A stretch of DNA of 64,000 nucleotides, taken from contig MPNJ01000005.1 in the NCBI GenBank assembly GCA_002238965.1, positions 186,001 through 250,000 on the forward strand, in the 5' to 3' direction. Of the stretch, positions 27,628-36,896 are shown piece by piece. The position numbers and the translations under genes are program-made. The notes beneath the pieces are model-generated. The model was not told the DNA's origin, made no database searches, and worked only from the letters and a program-made list of their open reading frames with translations. How positions within the stretch are numbered: the stretch's first letter is position 1; every line of letters starts with the position of its first letter. The DNA comes from Nitrospinae bacterium bin107. GTDB taxonomy: Bacteria > UBA8248.

Positions 27628-28486
27628 TTTCTCCCGGATGAAAGTTCAGCCACAAGGATTCCTGTCTTTGCCCTTTGGATGAATTGCACGTCTTGGTAGG
27701 CGCATCGATTCTCACCCAATCGGCGAACAACGTGTCATAGAGTTCCGTCCTGTATCCCGATACGACGGCCCTGCCGCGAATGGAATGCAGCATTTCGGCG
27801 AGTTCCGTGTGTTCTCCGTTCGTCATTTCGTATCCATAGGCATTCGAATCGTTGCGGCTTTCATGAACATAAGGCGGGTCCAGGTAAAACAACGTGTCTT
27901 CGGTGTCGTAGCGTTCGATGAGTTCCAATGCGGGGACGTTCTCAATCTGCACCCGCAAAAGCCGCTGGACTATCTCGGGGAGTCCATCGACGGCTCCCAG
28001 CCAGCGCGAGACCGCTCCGGCCATGCCCGCGCGGGAGGTAAGCACGCAATGGGCCCACCGGCCCTCGCTGCTCGTCTGGGCCAGACCGGTGCGGGTTTGT
28101 CTGGCCCTCACGTAAAACCTCCTCGCCCTTTCCAGGCTGGGGAGGTCGGGTTCGCAACGACACGCCTTGACGAGTTCTTCCCGTGAGAACGGCGTGAGGC
28201 TGATCGCCTTGATCAGTTTCTCCCCGTGGTTCCTTAATGTTTCGAAGAAATTGACCAGTTCCGAATCGAGGTCGTTGTACGTCTCCACCAGACTGGGTTT
28301 TCGGTTGATCAGAATCGCCGCCGAGCCGCCGAACACGTCGCAAAAATGAACGGCGTCTTCAGGTAAATTCGGCAATATAAAGTCGAGGTGTGAGAATTTC
28401 CCACCGTACCAGCCGAAGGCGATCATCTTCTTCCGCCTCCGGCTCGCGTTCTTCACTATCCGCCTGCTGTTGATCGATCTCTGCAT
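27593..28486 (-). CDS. D12-class N6-adenine DNA methyltransferase
   Basis: About 297 residues. The AdoMet site is visible as FGWYGGKFSHLDFILPNLP with FCDVFGGSAAILINR, and the catalytic motif IV is DPPY in LFYLDPPYVHESRND. Dam, EcoRV and similar enzymes share this layout. It would protect sites cut by the overlapping nuclease. Start choice is open: the ATG at 28486 has AGAGGA 8 bases upstream, an ATG at 28426 also has GGAGG, and a GTG at 28561 has no ribosome site. A good promoter lies at 28604-28632. Confidence 0.85.
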   Translation of the reverse strand: MQRSINSRRIVKNASRRRKKMIAFGWYGGKFSHLDFILPNLPEDAVHFCDVFGGSAAILINRKPSLVETYNDLDSELVNFFETLRNHGEKLIKAISLTPFSREELVKACRCEPDLPSLERARRFYVRARQTRTGLAQTSSEGRWAHCVLTSRAGMAGAVSRWLGAVDGLPEIVQRLLRVQIENVPALELIERYDTEDTLFYLDPPYVHESRNDSNAYGYEMTNGEHTELAEMLHSIRGRAVVSGYRTELYDTLFADWVRIDAPTKTCNSSKGQRQESLWLNFHPGENGGGEQNLPGC

Positions 28487-28603
28487 TTCATGTCCTCTTG
28501 AGCCGTTTTCTTGCGTCGATTCACCGGCGGACTCAATAGACGTCATTTCACTGCGCTTCACTATCGCGGGGTCTCGTTCGGGCGTGGAATGATTCTTTAC
28601 AAC

Positions 28604-28632
28604 ATATTAGACGGCAATTGCTTTTTCGTCAA
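28604..28632 (-). promoter_or_regulatory. promoter of the restriction-modification operon
   Basis: On the minus strand TTGACG (28632-28627) and TAATAT (28609-28604) are spaced by exactly 17 bases. Transcription would start near 28597, upstream of all candidate methyltransferase starts. Confidence 0.65.
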
Positions 28633-28737
28633 GTATTTTCGTGAAATTATCGTATCTCGTGCTCTCTCTCGCCACTCCCCCAAACCACCCAACCGAACCT
28701 GCTGAAAAAGGGGTGCGCACTCAACAACAACGCCCCC

Positions 28738-28911
28738 TCACACCTCGACCTCCAGCAGGTCGCGCCCCGGAATGACTTCCCCATCGAAATCCCGCCGGAC
28801 GTCTTCTTCAATCGCGCGCATGAGGTTTTCCGGGTTCTCGCGGAAATGGGTCAATTTGAGAGTTTTCACGCCCGCGCTCGCGGCGATCTTTCCCGCCTGT
28901 GCCGAAAAAAA
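28738..28911 (-). pseudogene. C-terminal fragment of an RNase Z-like MBL hydrolase
   Basis: The frame ending at 28738 reads FSAQAGKIAASAGVK, LTHFRENPENLMRAIEED and GRDLLEVEV. This matches the last roughly 58 residues of the intact gene at 34555-35391, which has LTHFRQKPEHLMRAIEED and GRDLLEIEV. The N-terminal metal-binding part is missing; upstream lies a palindromic repeat. It is in the same orientation as the intact gene and about 80% identical, so the two form divergent direct repeats around the lipoprotein array. Confidence 0.8.
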
Positions 28912-29286
28912 GATTTTGCCTTTCGTAGGGGCGGACCTCTGTGTCCGCCCGCGCCTGGAGAAAGAAAGAACGCATTCCCGCACGCGGCCCCGCCCGGCGC
29001 TTGACAGCCCGTAAGCGTCGAAAGCAATATCCAGACACTGCGATACAAAACGCCACAGACCCGGAACGATGTGGGTCCACGAGATTGTATCCCGATGAGG
29101 GGGATGCGGTATGCCGTGTGGACCTGCGACCCGACGCGAAACCAGCCCGCGCGAGCGGCTGTCCACGGGGTATCCCCGCGTTAAGTTTTTTCCCCATTAC
29201 GAAAGCGATACCGCCGGGCATACAGCGTCCTTGTCCTTCGGCGCGGCGAAATGTCGCGCCGCACGGGCTTGGCGTCGTAGTCCGGC
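28912..29286. other. intergenic remnant region with no supported gene
   Basis: Contains the palindromic repeat at 28925-28950 and open frames on both strands without recognisable motifs. I see nothing else that I can support. Confidence 0.5.
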
Positions 29287-29645
29287 ATGACCAACTGGAA
29301 GAACCGCACGATGTGGACGGGGGACAACCTCGACATCATGCGGGTATGAACTCCGAAAGCGTTGCTCTCATCTATCTCGACCCGCCATTCAACAGCAAAC
29401 ACAATTACGCCGCGCCCATAGGAAGCGAGGCTGCAGGCGCCGAGTTCAAGGATACCTGGACGCTCAGCGATATCGCGGTGGAGTTGCGCGGCCTCATCGC
29501 GAACGAGGACCCGGACTCTACAAAATCATCGACGCCGCCATCACGAATTCGGATCGCGCCTGCATCATCTACATGGCGATCCGCCTTCTCGAAATGAGGC
29601 GCATCCTGAAATCAACGGGGTCGAAATATCTCTATAATTGGAGAA
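29287..29645 (+). pseudogene. decayed site-specific DNA methyltransferase (N-terminal part)
   Basis: Reading with shifts gives MTNWKNRTMWTGDNLDIMR, then (one base off) MNSESVALIYLDPPFNSK and GAEFKDTWTLSDI, then in a third frame LYKIIDAAITN and IRLLEMRRILKSTGSKYLY. This is the start of a DNA methylase of the type III or adenine/N4-cytosine kind, with catalytic DPPF. At least two frameshifts (near 29340 and 29510) and loss of the rest show it is dead. It runs straight into the leader of the first lipoprotein gene, so the array was inserted into, or recombined with, this gene. Confidence 0.8.
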
Positions 29646-29651
29646 AACCAC

Positions 29652-31080
29652 TTGCGAAATAAAACAAGTTTCGCTCAAAAGGCATTCACCGTTCTTCTCT
29701 CGTTCGCGTTGCTATTGCCCGGCTGCGGTGGTGGAGGCGGCGGGGGCGGTGGATCGTCTCTCCCCAGGCAGCCCGCCCTGATACCGGCTCAGGCGGTAAA
29801 CGCACCGGTTGTTGCCCGTGGAGATAGCGTCCAGATTGGCGGTGATGTCAGACCGTCTCGAAACAACTTGTCACTGGCCGGAGCGCATGGAGGCGCAGCC
29901 ATATCTACAGGCCGCGTCCGAGACGGGGAGAGTGGCGAACGTGTGAGAGATTATTTGGATTTGCATGCATTCCATTCGACAAACAGCGATGATGTGGAAT
30001 TGCAGACGTTCAACAAAAAGCCGGTGATACGTATACGGGAGAGCACCAGCGACAGGTTTATCGACGACATAGTCAAGACAGTCCAGTTAATCAATGTCGC
30101 GCTTCCACATGAACACAGGATTACCATAAGTCCCGAGCGCGCTCCCCATTCTGCCGAGCCTGAATGCGTAGGTGATACGTGTTCGTATTCTATAAATTAC
30201 GTCCCACAGGGTCAGATATTCGTTATGGTTGGTCCTCAGAGCGAATGGGCGATATATGCTCAGACGGGCGATAAAATTCTTGGCATTACAAATCCTGCAG
30301 CGGGTATCCATGGAATACCCCTGGCAGCCACGGTATGGGTTGATTCGGAAGTCGCTGAAAACAATCCGGCCTACATCAGGATAGGTCCTGGCCCATGAGA
30401 TTATTCACGCGCTCGGCATGGGTGGGCACCCGGAATTGCAGGATTTTCAGTCTGTAATGAATAACGCTGTTCCCTGGGACAGGACGAATCAAGTGTATCA
30501 TCTGGAGACAATAGACGTTGACGGTCTTCATGCCGTATACACCAGGTTCTATGACGGCTCACCATATGTTGATTACGACCCGAACAAACTTGGCCCATGG
30601 ACGGACGTATCCTTTCACCTGCGCGGCGATATGGAAGACGTGTCGTTCGGCGCCTCGTCGAGAAACGGGCTTATTCAGCCATGGGCGCACGGCTCAAGCC
30701 CGGCAACGTATCTGGCGGATAATCAGGCTCTTTCGGGCAGCGCAAGCTGGTCTGGCCGCCTCCTGGGGTTCACCTCCCAATCGGAATCGCTTGCAGGCGC
30801 CACGAATCTCAATATCAACCTCGCAACGCTCAGGGGAAAGATTGACTTCACCGGCTTGGAGCATTGGGGAGTGAACGCGACGCCGGGGCCTGTCGGCTCA
30901 GGCCAGACTTGGAATGACGGAGACCTCGGCTATAGCGTCATCGTCCGGGGCAATACGTTCAATCAAACCGGTGGCGACGCCGGCGAGGTTACGGGCGCGT
31001 TCTTCGGCCCAAATCACGAAGGGATGGGCGGCGTCGTCGAGAGAAGCGATATGTCCGCCGGATTCGGCGGAACGCGGTAG
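29652..31080 (+). pseudogene. lipoprotein with metzincin-like and TbpB-like domains, copy 1 (one frameshift)
   Basis: The N-terminus, from a TTG at 29652, has the shared signal FAQKAFTVLLSFALLLPGC and a run of glycines. The frame breaks near 30384: one frame ends IRIGPGP, while the next gives VLAHEIIHALGMGGHPE with Met-turn-like SVM and the whole C-terminal barrel module, ending in GGVVERSDMSAGFGGTR. Removing one base restores about 475 residues. It may be a true pseudogene, a phase-variable gene or a sequencing error. In copies 2 and 3 the start codon is ATG, so the TTG here is a further sign of decay. Confidence 0.75.
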
Positions 31081-31124
31081 AGTGGTACTTCAAAATCCAC
31101 ACTCTTAGAGGTAGAGAAAACCAC

Positions 31125-32540
31125 ATGAGAAACAATAATTGTTTCGCTCAGAAGGCCTTCGCCGCTCTTCTCTCGTTCGCGTTGCTGTTGCCCGGCTGCG
31201 GCGGTGGAGGTGGCGGGGGCGGTAGTGCGGTTATCCCGAGAACACCTTCTGTCATTCCATCTTCTGTCATTCCGCTGCAAGCTCCTGTTCATGCGCGACA
31301 GGCCCCGATAATCGAATATAGCGATACCGTGCATGTGGGAGCCGGAGTCAGGCCGGAGGCGAACCAGCTTGCATCAGTGAGACAGGACGGCGATACGGTT
31401 ATCTCATCCGGTCATGTGCGCGATGGTGCGGGTCGTGAGGCCGTTGTCGCATTCCTGGACCAATTCATCGAAAACTTTAGCCAGTTCTTCGATAGCGAAC
31501 CGTCGCTTCAAACGTGGGCAAGTCCGCCGGTAGTCCGCGTAGCGGAAGGAACCACCCCCAGGCAGACGGATTACGCCGTGCAGGCGGTACAGATAATCAA
31601 CGCATATCTTCCTCGTGAGAACAGGCTGCGATTCAGCGGGGTTCCGTCCCCGCCGGGCGTCGGCACTTTTGAAGTATCGGAAGGAGATATTTTTATCGAT
31701 TTCGCGCCGCACAGCCGATGGAACCCGCCGAGCAGACTGGTATATCGCGGAGTAGCGCGTCCGGCTCCTGTTTCCACTGCCGAATTTGAAGGCGGGCCAA
31801 TAACATTCCTTGAAATGCACAGCGCCAGAATATGGATAAATGAGGACAGGCTCGGGAATTTTACCCATGAAGCTAATATTCTGCTGCTGGCCCACGAACT
31901 TCTACACGCCCTTGGTTTACGACCTGGACACCCGGATTACGACATTTACCATGACTCGATTATGCGATCGCGTGTTCCCCGTTCGTATTCAGACCGCATT
32001 CTCGGCCCGGTTGACCATGACGCGATTCAGGCCATTTACGCCGCTTATGAGCCGGGCGAGACGGACGTGCACAGCCTTGGCGCATGGAGCGATACATCGT
32101 TCCACGTTCGCGGGGATATTGGAGATATCGCATTCGGCGCGGCCTCGAGAAACGGCCTGGTTCAGCCCTGGGCAAGAGGTCCCAAACCGGAAAACGACCT
32201 GGCCGATAACCAGTCGCTATCGGGGAATGTAAGCTGGTCCGGTCGCCTCCTGGGAATGACTTCCGGTTCCGAGCCACTGGGCGGACATACCCGATTGAGC
32301 ATCAACATCGGAACGCTCAGGGGACAGATCGGCTTCACTGGCTTGGAATATATCGATTCAGGAGCAACCTGGAATGACGGTGATCTCAGCTATAGCGTCA
32401 TCGTCAGAAAGAATACATTCAATCAAACAGGTGGCGATGCCGGTGAGGTGACGGGCGCGTTCTTCGGCCCGAATCACGAAGGAATGGGCGGCGTCGTCGA
32501 GAGAAGCGACATGTCCGCCGGATTCGGTGGAACGCGATAG
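31125..32540 (+). CDS. lipoprotein with metzincin-like zinc site and TbpB-like C-terminal barrel, copy 2
   Basis: A 471-residue intact protein. Residues 1-24 form a lipoprotein signal with lipobox LPGC and Cys25, then seven glycines. A divergent middle domain ends in a zinc-protease site, LLAHELLHALGLRPGH (His257, Glu258, His261, and His269 as possible third ligand), followed by SIM as Met-turn. The last 150 residues, from GAWSDTSFHVRGD, form a beta-rich module ending NTFNQTGGDAGEVTGAFFGPN and GGVVERSDMSAGFGGTR, like the small barrel of TbpB-type surface lipoproteins. I infer a surface-anchored metalloprotease. No protease substrate or export partner is seen nearby. Confidence 0.8.
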   Translation: MRNNNCFAQKAFAALLSFALLLPGCGGGGGGGGSAVIPRTPSVIPSSVIPLQAPVHARQAPIIEYSDTVHVGAGVRPEANQLASVRQDGDTVISSGHVRDGAGREAVVAFLDQFIENFSQFFDSEPSLQTWASPPVVRVAEGTTPRQTDYAVQAVQIINAYLPRENRLRFSGVPSPPGVGTFEVSEGDIFIDFAPHSRWNPPSRLVYRGVARPAPVSTAEFEGGPITFLEMHSARIWINEDRLGNFTHEANILLLAHELLHALGLRPGHPDYDIYHDSIMRSRVPRSYSDRILGPVDHDAIQAIYAAYEPGETDVHSLGAWSDTSFHVRGDIGDIAFGAASRNGLVQPWARGPKPENDLADNQSLSGNVSWSGRLLGMTSGSEPLGGHTRLSINIGTLRGQIGFTGLEYIDSGATWNDGDLSYSVIVRKNTFNQTGGDAGEVTGAFFGPNHEGMGGVVERSDMSAGFGGTR

Positions 32541-32585
32541 AAAAAGTGCTTCAATACTCACACTTCCATGGGAAGGACAAACCAA

Positions 32586-34133
32586 ATGACTAATAAGAAT
32601 TGTTTCGCGCAAAAGGCATTCAGCGTTCTTCTCTCGTTCGCGTTGCTATTGCCCGGCTGCGGTGGCGGCGGTGGGGGCGGGGGAGGTATTTCCCGAACAC
32701 CCATGTTCGTACCAGATGAACATGATTATCATAGTACAATCGTCATCCGTCCATCCGAGGGGCTGCCATTTCCGTTCTATAAAGAAGGGACTACGAGCGG
32801 AGGCCTTTATACACACTTCAGCATATCCGAACTGCCGGATCAGGATCCATCCGACGCCAGGCATCAACCTGTTTATCATGACCACAATGAAGTGAGTCGC
32901 CTGTTCGTAGGTATCGATCAGGGCACAGCACACTCAACTGGATACACGAGAGAACTTCCTGTCTACCAAAGGCACTCCGGTACGGTAATACGATACGGCC
33001 AATTGGATTTTGACCCTGACCGTGAAGAAGTTGTTGCATTCATCGACGATGCGATCGACGAATTAGCGGACGTGAAACGCTATACGAAGTCTCCAGAGGT
33101 TCGAATTACCGGTCCCTCGACACAGAAGGACAGAAATCGTGTAATTGCCGCTGTAAGGCTTGTAAACGCGTCTCTGCCCCCGCAATACAAGATGACCGTG
33201 GGATCGTCATTGCCAGCGAGCGCATATGATTATGACCGCGACATTACCAGGGACAACACTATCCATATCCAGTTCAACCATGAAGATGTGGCGATTGCGC
33301 CTGACGCTGGCGGTATCACGTTTAATTATCCGATTAACGCAGACGGCGATATTGATGGCAATGAGATCAAGAGTTCGTTCATCGAGATAAACAAAGACGC
33401 GCCAGTATACATGGACTTTACGGATCGGCGTAACGTGATACTGATAGCGCATGAGTTAATGCATGCATTGGGGTTCTATGGAGAAGATCATGTAGACTGG
33501 GTCAGATTCGCCTCTATCATGGAGGCATATAGCTCCATATATCTTAACGGCCAGAGCACACCCCCATATGGGCATCCGTTCGCCCAACCGATGTCTCTCC
33601 TTTATCCAGTGGACCGTGCAGCACTCAGGGCGCTTTATTCATTGGATCCCGGCGCCTCCCCGTATTCACTCGGGCCATGGAGCAGCACGGCGACGCACAT
33701 TCACGGGAATCGCAGGCATACAGGTTTCGGTGTGGCTTATCGCAACGGCTATGCGGAACCGTGGGCTTACGGCTACAATCCGCCGTTCGACTTGAGGCAG
33801 AACACATCCCTTCGCGGAAACGTCACCTGGCGAGGCACGTTACTCGGCTTCACGCCCCAGGTTCAGGCCGTTGCCGGCAATGCATCTGTAACCGTGAATA
33901 TGAGCAGCCTCAATGGACGTGCTGACTTCACGGGGCTTGAGTATTGGCGAACAGATACAATCTGGGGAGATGGAGACCTGACTTATTCGATCGCTGTTCG
34001 CGGCAACACCTTTAAGCAGACCGGTGGTGATGCAGGAATACTTACCGGTATATTCGTTGGCCAGTCTCACCAGGGAGCAGCCGGAACGCTCGAGCGCAGT
34101 GACTTGACTGCGGCTTTTGGCGCATCGCGTTAG
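32586..34133 (+). CDS. lipoprotein with metzincin-like zinc site and TbpB-like C-terminal barrel, copy 3
   Basis: A 515-residue intact paralogue. The signal CFAQKAFSVLLSFALLLPGC is almost identical to the other copies, and the DNA over this stretch is nearly invariant. The middle is much more divergent and about 40 residues longer. The zinc motif is LIAHELMHALGFYGEDH (first His at residue 289), with ASIMEAYS as Met-turn. The C-terminal module ends NTFKQTGGDAGILTGIFVGQS and GAAGTLERSDLTAAFGASR, less like copies 1 and 2 than they are like each other. Start ATG at 32586 has GGAAGGA about 8 bases upstream; an in-frame ATG at 32568 is less likely. Confidence 0.8.
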   Translation: MTNKNCFAQKAFSVLLSFALLLPGCGGGGGGGGGISRTPMFVPDEHDYHSTIVIRPSEGLPFPFYKEGTTSGGLYTHFSISELPDQDPSDARHQPVYHDHNEVSRLFVGIDQGTAHSTGYTRELPVYQRHSGTVIRYGQLDFDPDREEVVAFIDDAIDELADVKRYTKSPEVRITGPSTQKDRNRVIAAVRLVNASLPPQYKMTVGSSLPASAYDYDRDITRDNTIHIQFNHEDVAIAPDAGGITFNYPINADGDIDGNEIKSSFIEINKDAPVYMDFTDRRNVILIAHELMHALGFYGEDHVDWVRFASIMEAYSSIYLNGQSTPPYGHPFAQPMSLLYPVDRAALRALYSLDPGASPYSLGPWSSTATHIHGNRRHTGFGVAYRNGYAEPWAYGYNPPFDLRQNTSLRGNVTWRGTLLGFTPQVQAVAGNASVTVNMSSLNGRADFTGLEYWRTDTIWGDGDLTYSIAVRGNTFKQTGGDAGILTGIFVGQSHQGAAGTLERSDLTAAFGASR

Positions 34134-34269
34134 AAACGAAAACGGTCCACTGTTGGTGCCAGGCACACGTGTATGGCCAGTGTCGGCACTTGATGCGCCG
34201 CAAGCCACTATGCCACTGCGCTATCGGGTCCACAGGCGAGCATTACAAATTCGGAATGTCTGAATGGAT

Positions 34270-34419
34270 TCGGCTGCATCGTCCGGGGCAATACGTTCAA
34301 TCAATCCGGCGGCGACGCTGGGCAGGTAACCGGCGCGTTCTTCGGAGCAGGGCACGAAGGAATAGGCGGTGTCGTGGAGAGAAGCGATATGTCCGCCGGA
34401 TTCGGTGGAACGCGGTAGA
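34270..34419 (+). pseudogene. C-terminal remnant of a fourth TbpB-like lipoprotein
   Basis: The frame from 34274 reads IVRGNTFNQSGGDAGQVTG, then AFFGAGHEGIGGVVERS and DMSAGFGGTR before a TAG at 34417. It matches the last 45 residues of copies 1 and 2 but has no upstream coding part. It marks an older deletion or the edge of the tandem array. Confidence 0.85.
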
Positions 34420-34554
34420 AAAACAAGAATGACGGATTTTGGACCAAGGCAATCCGGGATGACGATCAACGACAACCTTCACCGTAGAGCCGCCCCCCGC
34501 CTCCGCTCGTAATATGCCCTCGCGTCCCTGAACGCTCCTAACCGCAACACTCCC

Positions 34555-35391
34555 TCACACCTCAATCTCCAGCAGGTCGCGTCCCAATATGATTTCCCCG
34601 GCAAAATCCCGCCGGACGTCCTCTTCAATCGCGCGCATGAGGTGCTCGGGTTTTTGGCGGAAGTGGGTGAGGACGAGTTTCTTTACGCCCGCGTCAGCGG
34701 CGATCTTTCCCGCCTGCGCCGATGAGGGGAACAGGTGCCGTGTCAGGCGTTCGGTGTGCGAGTCGACGATCTCCGCTTCGGCCAGGTAACAGCACAGCAC
34801 GAGTACGTCCGCCCCCCGCGCCAGACGGTCCAGCCCCTCGCAGGGAATCGTATCCCCGCTGAAGGCGACGATTTTTCCCTCCGCCTTCAGGCGGTAGCCC
34901 AGCGTCACCCAGTCGAAATCGGGGATTCCCAGCCCCTGTCCGTGCTCGACGAACTCCGCGTACACCTTCCAGCCCCCGCCCTCACAAACGAGGCCCGCGC
35001 CGGTCTCGCGCACCTCCACCGGCTTCCACCCCCCTATGGCGGGTTCTCCCTCGGCCCGGAAGCGGATATCCTTCGCGTAGACTTTGTCGATCAGAGCCGA
35101 GACGACCTCCGCCGTTCCCGCCGGCCCGTATACGCGCAAGGCGCCCGGACGGCCCTGTAGCCAGGTGCTCAGGATCACGTCGCCCAGGTCGCTGATGTGG
35201 TCGTAATGATGATGGGTGATGAAGACCGGATTCACTTCTTTAAGAGGCGCGCCCGCGCGCACGAGCTGGGTCACCGCCCCGCGGCCGCAGTCGAAGAGCA
35301 GCCGCTCCTCACCGGTGTGGACCACGAGGGAAGACCCCAGGCGCGCCGGGTCCGGCCGGGGGCCGCCCGTGCCGAGCAGGGTGATCTTCAT
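34555..35391 (-). CDS. RNase Z-like metallo-beta-lactamase-fold hydrolase
   Basis: A 278-residue MBL-fold hydrolase with ITHHHYDHISDLGD (the HxHxDH metal site) near residue 60, GTGGPRPDPARLGSSLVV at the start and FSGDTIPCEGLDRLARGADVLV later, a layout shared with RNase Z and arylsulfatase-type enzymes. GGAGGAGGAAG precedes the ATG at 35391, which overlaps the TctA stop (ATGA), so it is the last gene of the transporter operon. In that setting a small-molecule hydrolase acting on the imported acid or lactone is more likely than tRNA processing. A divergent copy of its 3' end lies at 28738. Confidence 0.85.
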   Translation of the reverse strand: MKITLLGTGGPRPDPARLGSSLVVHTGEERLLFDCGRGAVTQLVRAGAPLKEVNPVFITHHHYDHISDLGDVILSTWLQGRPGALRVYGPAGTAEVVSALIDKVYAKDIRFRAEGEPAIGGWKPVEVRETGAGLVCEGGGWKVYAEFVEHGQGLGIPDFDWVTLGYRLKAEGKIVAFSGDTIPCEGLDRLARGADVLVLCCYLAEAEIVDSHTERLTRHLFPSSAQAGKIAADAGVKKLVLTHFRQKPEHLMRAIEEDVRRDFAGEIILGRDLLEIEV

Positions 35392-36896
35392 TCTTCCTCC
35401 TCCGGCGGGAAGTGCGGGGCGCTCCTGCCGCGCGTGAAAAAGGGATAAAGCAGAAGAATCGCCGAGGCGATCCACGCGAGCAGGGCGAGGGGGTGCTCGA
35501 TGAAGGTTTCATAACTCCCGCGCGATATGACGAGCGACTGGCGCACCTTTTCCTCAAAAAGCCTGCCCAGGACGAACGCGAGCACGAGCGGAGCGCCCGG
35601 ATAGCTCAGCTTGCGCATCATGTAGCCCAGCAGCCCGAAGACGGCCATGAGCAGGACGTCGGTCGGGTTGTTGCTCACGCTGTAGGCGCCGATTCCGCAG
35701 AACAGGAGAATCATGGGCCAGAGGTAGCGGTAGGGCACGGTGAGCAGGCGCGCCCACATGCCCACCAGCGGCAGGTTGAGCAGCAGAAGCAGCGCGTTTC
35801 CGGTGTACATGCTCGTCACCACCCCCCAGAAGATGGCGGGGTGCTCGGTGATCATGAGGGGGCCGGGCTGCACGCCGTGGGTGAGAAAGGCCGCCGTCAG
35901 AACGGCCACCGCAGCGCTCGGGGCGATGCCCAGCGTGAGGAGGGGTATCATGCTGCCCGCCGTGGCGGAGTTGTTGGCCGCCTCTGGCCCCGCCACGCCT
36001 TCTATCACGCCCGTGCCGAATTTCTCGGGTCTTTTGGAGATGCGCCGCTCTAAAGAGTAGGAGAGAAAAGGGGGCACGATGGTGCCCATGCCGGGCAGGA
36101 TCCCCATGAAAAAGCCGACGACGCTGCCTCGCCCGATGGCCGGTGCGGAGTCGCGCCAATCCTGTCGCGTGGGCCACAACCCCTTGATGCGGCCCTTGAA
36201 CACTTCCATCTTCTCCTCTTTCTCCAGGTTGATCAGCACCTCCGAGATGCCGAACAGGCCGATTACCAGGGGCGCGAAGCCCACCCCGTCCATCAGGGTG
36301 AAGGTGCCGAAATCATAGCGCGGCGTGGATTCCACCGGGTCCAGGCCGACCGTGGATAGGAGGAACCCGAGCAGGGCGGACGCCGCGGCGCGCGGACGCG
36401 AGCCGCCGCTGAACTGGATGACCAGCAGGAAGCTCAGGCACAGGAGCGCGACCAGTTCCGGCGGGCCGATCTTCACCGCCATCTCGGCCAGGGCGGGCGC
36501 CATGAGCGTGATGCCCAGAACGCCCAGCGTTCCCGCGATGAACGAGCCCCATGCGCAGATGGCGAGCGCAGGTCCCGCTCGTCCCTGCCGCGCCATCTGG
36601 TAGCCGTCCAGGGTGGTTACGACCGAAGACGCCTCGCCGGGCAGGTTGAGCAGAATCGAGGTGGTCGAGCCGCCGTACATCGCCCCGTAGAACACCCCCG
36701 CCATGATGATGATGGCGGCCGTCGGCTCCATCTTGATGGTGATCGGGAGCAGGAGGGACATGGTGGCGACCGGGCCGAGACCCGGCAGCACCCCGATGGC
36801 CGTCCCCACGAAAACACCCATGAAGCAGGCGAGGAGGTTGTACGGGGCGAGGCTCACCGAGAAGCCGAAATAGAGGTTTGCGAAAAGATCGCCCAT
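35388..36896 (-). CDS. tripartite tricarboxylate transporter large permease, TctA family
   Basis: A 502-residue inner-membrane protein with about 12 hydrophobic helices. Family signatures include FVGTAIGVLPGLGPVATMSLLLP near the N-terminus, GAMYGGSTTSILLNLPGEASSVVT, and the repeat-like second half FFMGILPGMGTIVPPFLSY and EGVAGPEAANNSATAGSMIPLLTLGIAPSAA. With TctB and TctC it forms a secondary, sodium- or proton-driven carboxylate importer. Its ATG overlaps the TctB stop by one base (TGATG). Confidence 0.93.
   Translation of the reverse strand: MGDLFANLYFGFSVSLAPYNLLACFMGVFVGTAIGVLPGLGPVATMSLLLPITIKMEPTAAIIIMAGVFYGAMYGGSTTSILLNLPGEASSVVTTLDGYQMARQGRAGPALAICAWGSFIAGTLGVLGITLMAPALAEMAVKIGPPELVALLCLSFLLVIQFSGGSRPRAAASALLGFLLSTVGLDPVESTPRYDFGTFTLMDGVGFAPLVIGLFGISEVLINLEKEEKMEVFKGRIKGLWPTRQDWRDSAPAIGRGSVVGFFMGILPGMGTIVPPFLSYSLERRISKRPEKFGTGVIEGVAGPEAANNSATAGSMIPLLTLGIAPSAAVAVLTAAFLTHGVQPGPLMITEHPAIFWGVVTSMYTGNALLLLLNLPLVGMWARLLTVPYRYLWPMILLFCGIGAYSVSNNPTDVLLMAVFGLLGYMMRKLSYPGAPLVLAFVLGRLFEEKVRQSLVISRGSYETFIEHPLALLAWIASAILLLYPFFTRGRSAPHFPPEEEE

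Noticed and set aside
30385-30420. Stop at 30398 in lipoprotein copy 1 as another selenocysteine UGA
   Set aside because: The downstream part is in a different frame, so the break is a frameshift and not a recoded codon.
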